Assembly (NCBI GenBank): GCA_947450745.1 | Contig: CANFYD010000203.1 | Span: 1 to 6,872, forward strand | Direction: 5' to 3' | DNA: 6,872 nucleotides | Origin: Burkholderiales bacterium | GTDB taxonomy: Bacteria > Pseudomonadota > Gammaproteobacteria > Burkholderiales > Burkholderiaceae_C | Position numbers and translations under genes: made by a program | Shown here: in pieces, positions 5,476 through 6,872 of the stretch | Numbering within the stretch: the first letter of the stretch is position 1 | How the letters are laid out: each line of letters opens with the position of its first letter | Notes under the pieces: generated by a model | Told to the model about the DNA's origin: nothing | Database searches by the model: none | What the model saw: only the letters and a program-made list of their open reading frames with translations

Positions 5476-5574
5476 GACTTACGCAAAACCGCTCCAGTGT
5501 CGTTCTTCCGCCTTGCCGTACAGGCGTACTGTCTTCGGCGTCATGCCTAGCTGGAACAATTTTGCGTAAGTCCT
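5474..5574. mobile_element. Small terminal-inverted-repeat (MITE-like) element between rnfH and the DUF4124 gene
   Basis: AGGACTTACGCAAAA (5474-5488) is repeated perfectly inverted at 5560-5574. The match continues inwards with three mismatches to GCTCCAG against CTGGAAC, giving arms of about 24 bp in a 101-bp unit. The interior holds smaller palindromes (GTAC-AGGC-GTAC) and no coding frame of note. The GGACTTACGCA tip is one I associate from memory with IS-derived repeats in betaproteobacteria; the parent family was not identified. No clear target duplication is seen (TGT on the left, TAT on the right). Sitting in a convergent junction, the hairpin could also serve as a transcription barrier on both strands; CTGGAAC followed by AATTTTG resembles a weak terminator on the + strand. 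Confidence 0.72.
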
Positions 5575-5581
5575 TATGGGT

Positions 5582-6169
5582 TCAGCCGCAATCGCTGCTG
5601 ATCACGCTGCGGGTGCGCTGCAACTCCGCCTCGCGCTGCGTCTCGTCCAACAACATCGATTCACCGCGCTCGTTGGTCCGCAGCAGTTTGGTGCGGGCTT
5701 GCAGCAGGCGCAAATTGTCTTGGGCACGGCTGCAGTTGTCGCGGCGCTGCTCGGCCAGCTTGCGGGCTTGGTCTTGCTGAAGCTGCTGTTGTTTGGTCAG
5801 TGCGTCTTGCTCTTGGCGCTGCTTCAGTTGCTGTTGCTTGGCGTCTTGCCTGGCTGATTCGGCCTTGGCGAGTGCGTCGGCGCTGGCGCTGGCAGCACTG
5901 GCCGCCGCCGCAGCCGCACTGGCTGGGCTCAGGTAGGGCGACACGACGACGGCTTGGCGCTGCTGTTGTTGCTGCTGCTGCTGATTTGGCGGGCGCTTCA
6001 GGATGTCGCGCTCCGGCGTTTCGCGCGGCGGCGGCAAGTCGCTGAACTGCATTTTTCCGCTGGCATCGCGCCATGCCCATTGCGCCAGTGCAGGGCTGCA
6101 CAGGCACAAAATCAGCAGGCCAAGGCCGGCTTGAAGGCGCAGAGTGGAAGGGCGTTTTGAGCAGGACAT
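5582..6169 (-). CDS. Secreted DUF4124-domain protein with poly-Gln tract and coiled coil
   Basis: This 195-aa protein is of unknown function and predicted to be periplasmic. Residues 1-29 look like a Sec signal peptide: a basic start (KRPSTLR), a hydrophobic core (LGLLILCLC), and a likely cut after PALA, leaving QWAW. Residues ~30-48 (WAWRDASGKMQFSDLPPP) match the start of DUF4124, whose usual pattern is a short Trp-rich beta segment ending in SD-x-PP. Eight consecutive Gln follow (63-70), then an Ala/Ser-rich stretch (83-99) and a long Lys/Gln/Glu/Arg segment (102-187) that should form a helix or coiled coil. Two Cys (146, 194) remain after cleavage and could form a disulfide. ATG 6169 was chosen for the signal peptide; the frame runs open further upstream without support. 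The gene is divergent from guaB and converges on rnfH across the small element. The same neighbours occur in related genomes (from memory). Confidence 0.85.
   Translation of the reverse strand: MSCSKRPSTLRLQAGLGLLILCLCSPALAQWAWRDASGKMQFSDLPPPRETPERDILKRPPNQQQQQQQQRQAVVVSPYLSPASAAAAAASAASASADALAKAESARQDAKQQQLKQRQEQDALTKQQQLQQDQARKLAEQRRDNCSRAQDNLRLLQARTKLLRTNERGESMLLDETQREAELQRTRSVISSDCG
5960..5983 (-). repeat. Trinucleotide (CAG/CAA) tract coding for eight Gln
   Basis: On the coding (minus) strand eight codons read CAG x4, CAA x2, CAG x2. The tract codes Q63-Q70 of the DUF4124 protein. A unit change here keeps the frame, so it would alter linker length rather than switch the gene off. Confidence 0.8.
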
Positions 6170-6175
6170 GATTCG

Positions 6176-6181
6176 AGTGTA
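6176..6181 (-). promoter_or_regulatory. Possible -10 box giving a leaderless DUF4124 mRNA
   Basis: On the minus strand TACACT occupies 6181-6176, and only CGAATC separates it from the ATG at 6169. Transcription starting about seven bases past the hexamer would start at the A of the ATG. No clear -35 (CAAAGG at the expected place) and no Shine-Dalgarno are seen, so this is tentative. Confidence 0.35.
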
Positions 6182-6211
6182 GCGAGGGCTTTGGCCTGCC
6201 TTTGCCCGCGC

Positions 6212-6278
6212 TTGACACGACACGACGTCGGCTTGCGGAGGCCGGTCTGCCGGGCCTGCTCGCCGGCCTCCGTATAAT
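6212..6278 (+). promoter_or_regulatory. guaB upstream region: consensus hexamers split by a 37-bp inverted repeat
   Basis: A perfect TATAAT lies at 6273-6278, 27 bases before the guaB ATG, and should be the guaB -10 box; transcription would begin near 6285. No -35-like hexamer lies 16-18 bases upstream, nor is there an extended -10 TG. A perfect TTGACA occurs at 6212-6217, but 55 bases separate the two. Between them CGGAGGCCGG (6236-6245) and CCGGCCTCCG (6263-6272) form a perfect 10-bp inverted repeat whose right arm touches TATAAT. Without the 37-bp repeat unit the gap would be 18 bases. The -10 call is solid; the role of TTGACA and of the repeat is inference. Confidence 0.6.
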
Positions 6279-6305
6279 GCCGCTTTGCGTTTGGAGCTTC
6301 CCCTT

Positions 6306-6872
6306 ATGCGCCTACTCGGAAAAGCGCTCACCTTTGATGACGTCTTGCTGGTGCCAGCGTTCTCCCAGGTGTTGCCTCGCGACACCAGTCTTGCTACCCG
6401 ACTTTCCCGCAACATCCGTCTGAATCTGCCCCTGGTGTCCGCCGCCATGGACACAGTGACGGAGGCCCGCCTGGCGATTGCTATCGCTCAGGAAGGCGGT
6501 ATCGGCATCGTTCACAAAAACCTTTCTGCGCAAGCGCAGGCGATTGAAGTCGCCCGCGTCAAGCGCTACGAGTCGGGCATCGTGCTCGACCCGTTCACCA
6601 CCACGCCGGACGCCACCGTGCGCGAAGTGGTCGAGATGTCCCGCCTGCACGGCGTGTCGGGCTTCCCGGTGCTGGAGGGCAAGTTGGTGGTCGGCATCGT
6701 CACCGGCCGCGATCTGCGCTTCGAAACCCGCATGGATCTGCCGGTGCGCGAGATGATGACGCCCGCCGTCAAGCTGATCACCGTCAAGGAAGGCGCTTCG
6801 CTGGAGGAAGCCAAGGCGCTGATGCACAAGCATAAGTTGGAGCGCGTCGTGGTCGTCAATGACGCCTTCGAG
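6306..6872 (+). CDS. guaB: Inosine-5'-monophosphate dehydrogenase, N-terminal part (cut by window end)
   Basis: GuaB oxidises IMP to XMP with NAD+, the first committed and rate-limiting step of de novo GMP synthesis in the cytosol. The first 189 residues are present and the frame is open to the last base. They show the IMPDH start LTFDDVLLVPAFS (8-20), LPLVSAAMDTVTE (41-53) and GGIGIVHKN (64-72) of the TIM barrel. A pair of inserted CBS domains follows (first about 95-145, second from about 155, broken off by the window end); these bind purine nucleotides and tune activity. The catalytic Cys loop and the flap Arg-Tyr lie beyond the window. The ATG at 6306 is preceded by GGAG at 6293-6296 with a 9-nt gap. 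guaA usually follows in related genomes but cannot be seen here. Confidence 0.96.
   Translation, partial: MRLLGKALTFDDVLLVPAFSQVLPRDTSLATRLSRNIRLNLPLVSAAMDTVTEARLAIAIAQEGGIGIVHKNLSAQAQAIEVARVKRYESGIVLDPFTTTPDATVREVVEMSRLHGVSGFPVLEGKLVVGIVTGRDLRFETRMDLPVREMMTPAVKLITVKEGASLEEAKALMHKHKLERVVVVNDAFE

Noticed and set aside
1..6872. CRISPR arrays, tRNA or rRNA genes, phage or integrase genes, defence genes
   Set aside because: No regularly spaced repeats, cloverleaf-like sequences or relevant protein motifs were seen on either strand.

Overview
The window is a high-GC, densely coded stretch of bacterial chromosome, read here as Burkholderiales (betaproteobacteria), most likely a Comamonadaceae-type genome such as Rhodoferax or Polaromonas. 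The reasons are the gene set and order: a PhaR-type PHB regulator beside rimO, and the block smpB / ratA / rnfH / DUF4124 protein / guaB. The genus is an inference from memory of gene order; no database comparison was made.

Layout. At 1-151 is the 3' end of an M13-family metallopeptidase gene, followed by a strong intrinsic terminator (200-243) whose left arm lies in a tandem 7-bp repeat. At 244-393 is the phaR leader, with a TGCA-rich inverted repeat that may be an autoregulatory operator. phaR (394-978) and rimO (1079-2494) follow on the + strand. The 333-bp gap between rimO and metC holds no gene. It contains a 169-bp element with long terminal inverted repeats that starts on the rimO stop codon, then an inverted pair of REP-like palindromes each flanked by GTAG, then a short GC hairpin just before metC. 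metC (2828-4045, +) converges on smpB (4079-4597, -). smpB and ratA (4659-5114, +) are divergent and share a symmetric dyad that carries a TACAAT hexamer on each strand. rnfH/ratB (5101-5475, +) overlaps ratA by 14 bp. A second small terminal-inverted-repeat element (5474-5574) starts on the rnfH stop codon and fills the convergent gap to a secreted DUF4124 protein (5582-6169, -). guaB (6306 to the window end, +) is divergent from it.

Biology. The genes are core functions: PHB granule control, ribosomal protein S12 methylthiolation, methionine biosynthesis, tmRNA-dependent ribosome rescue, the RatA/RnfH pair, and de novo GMP synthesis. None looks horizontally acquired, frameshifted or truncated, apart from the two genes cut by the window edges. 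I see no undescribed multi-gene system. The unusual content is non-coding: two MITE-like elements that both overlap a UAG stop codon, a REP/BIME-like doublet, the symmetric smpB-ratA dyad, and a guaB upstream region where perfect TTGACA and TATAAT hexamers are separated by 55 bp. A 37-bp perfect-arm inverted repeat lies in that gap, and without it the spacing would be 18 bp.
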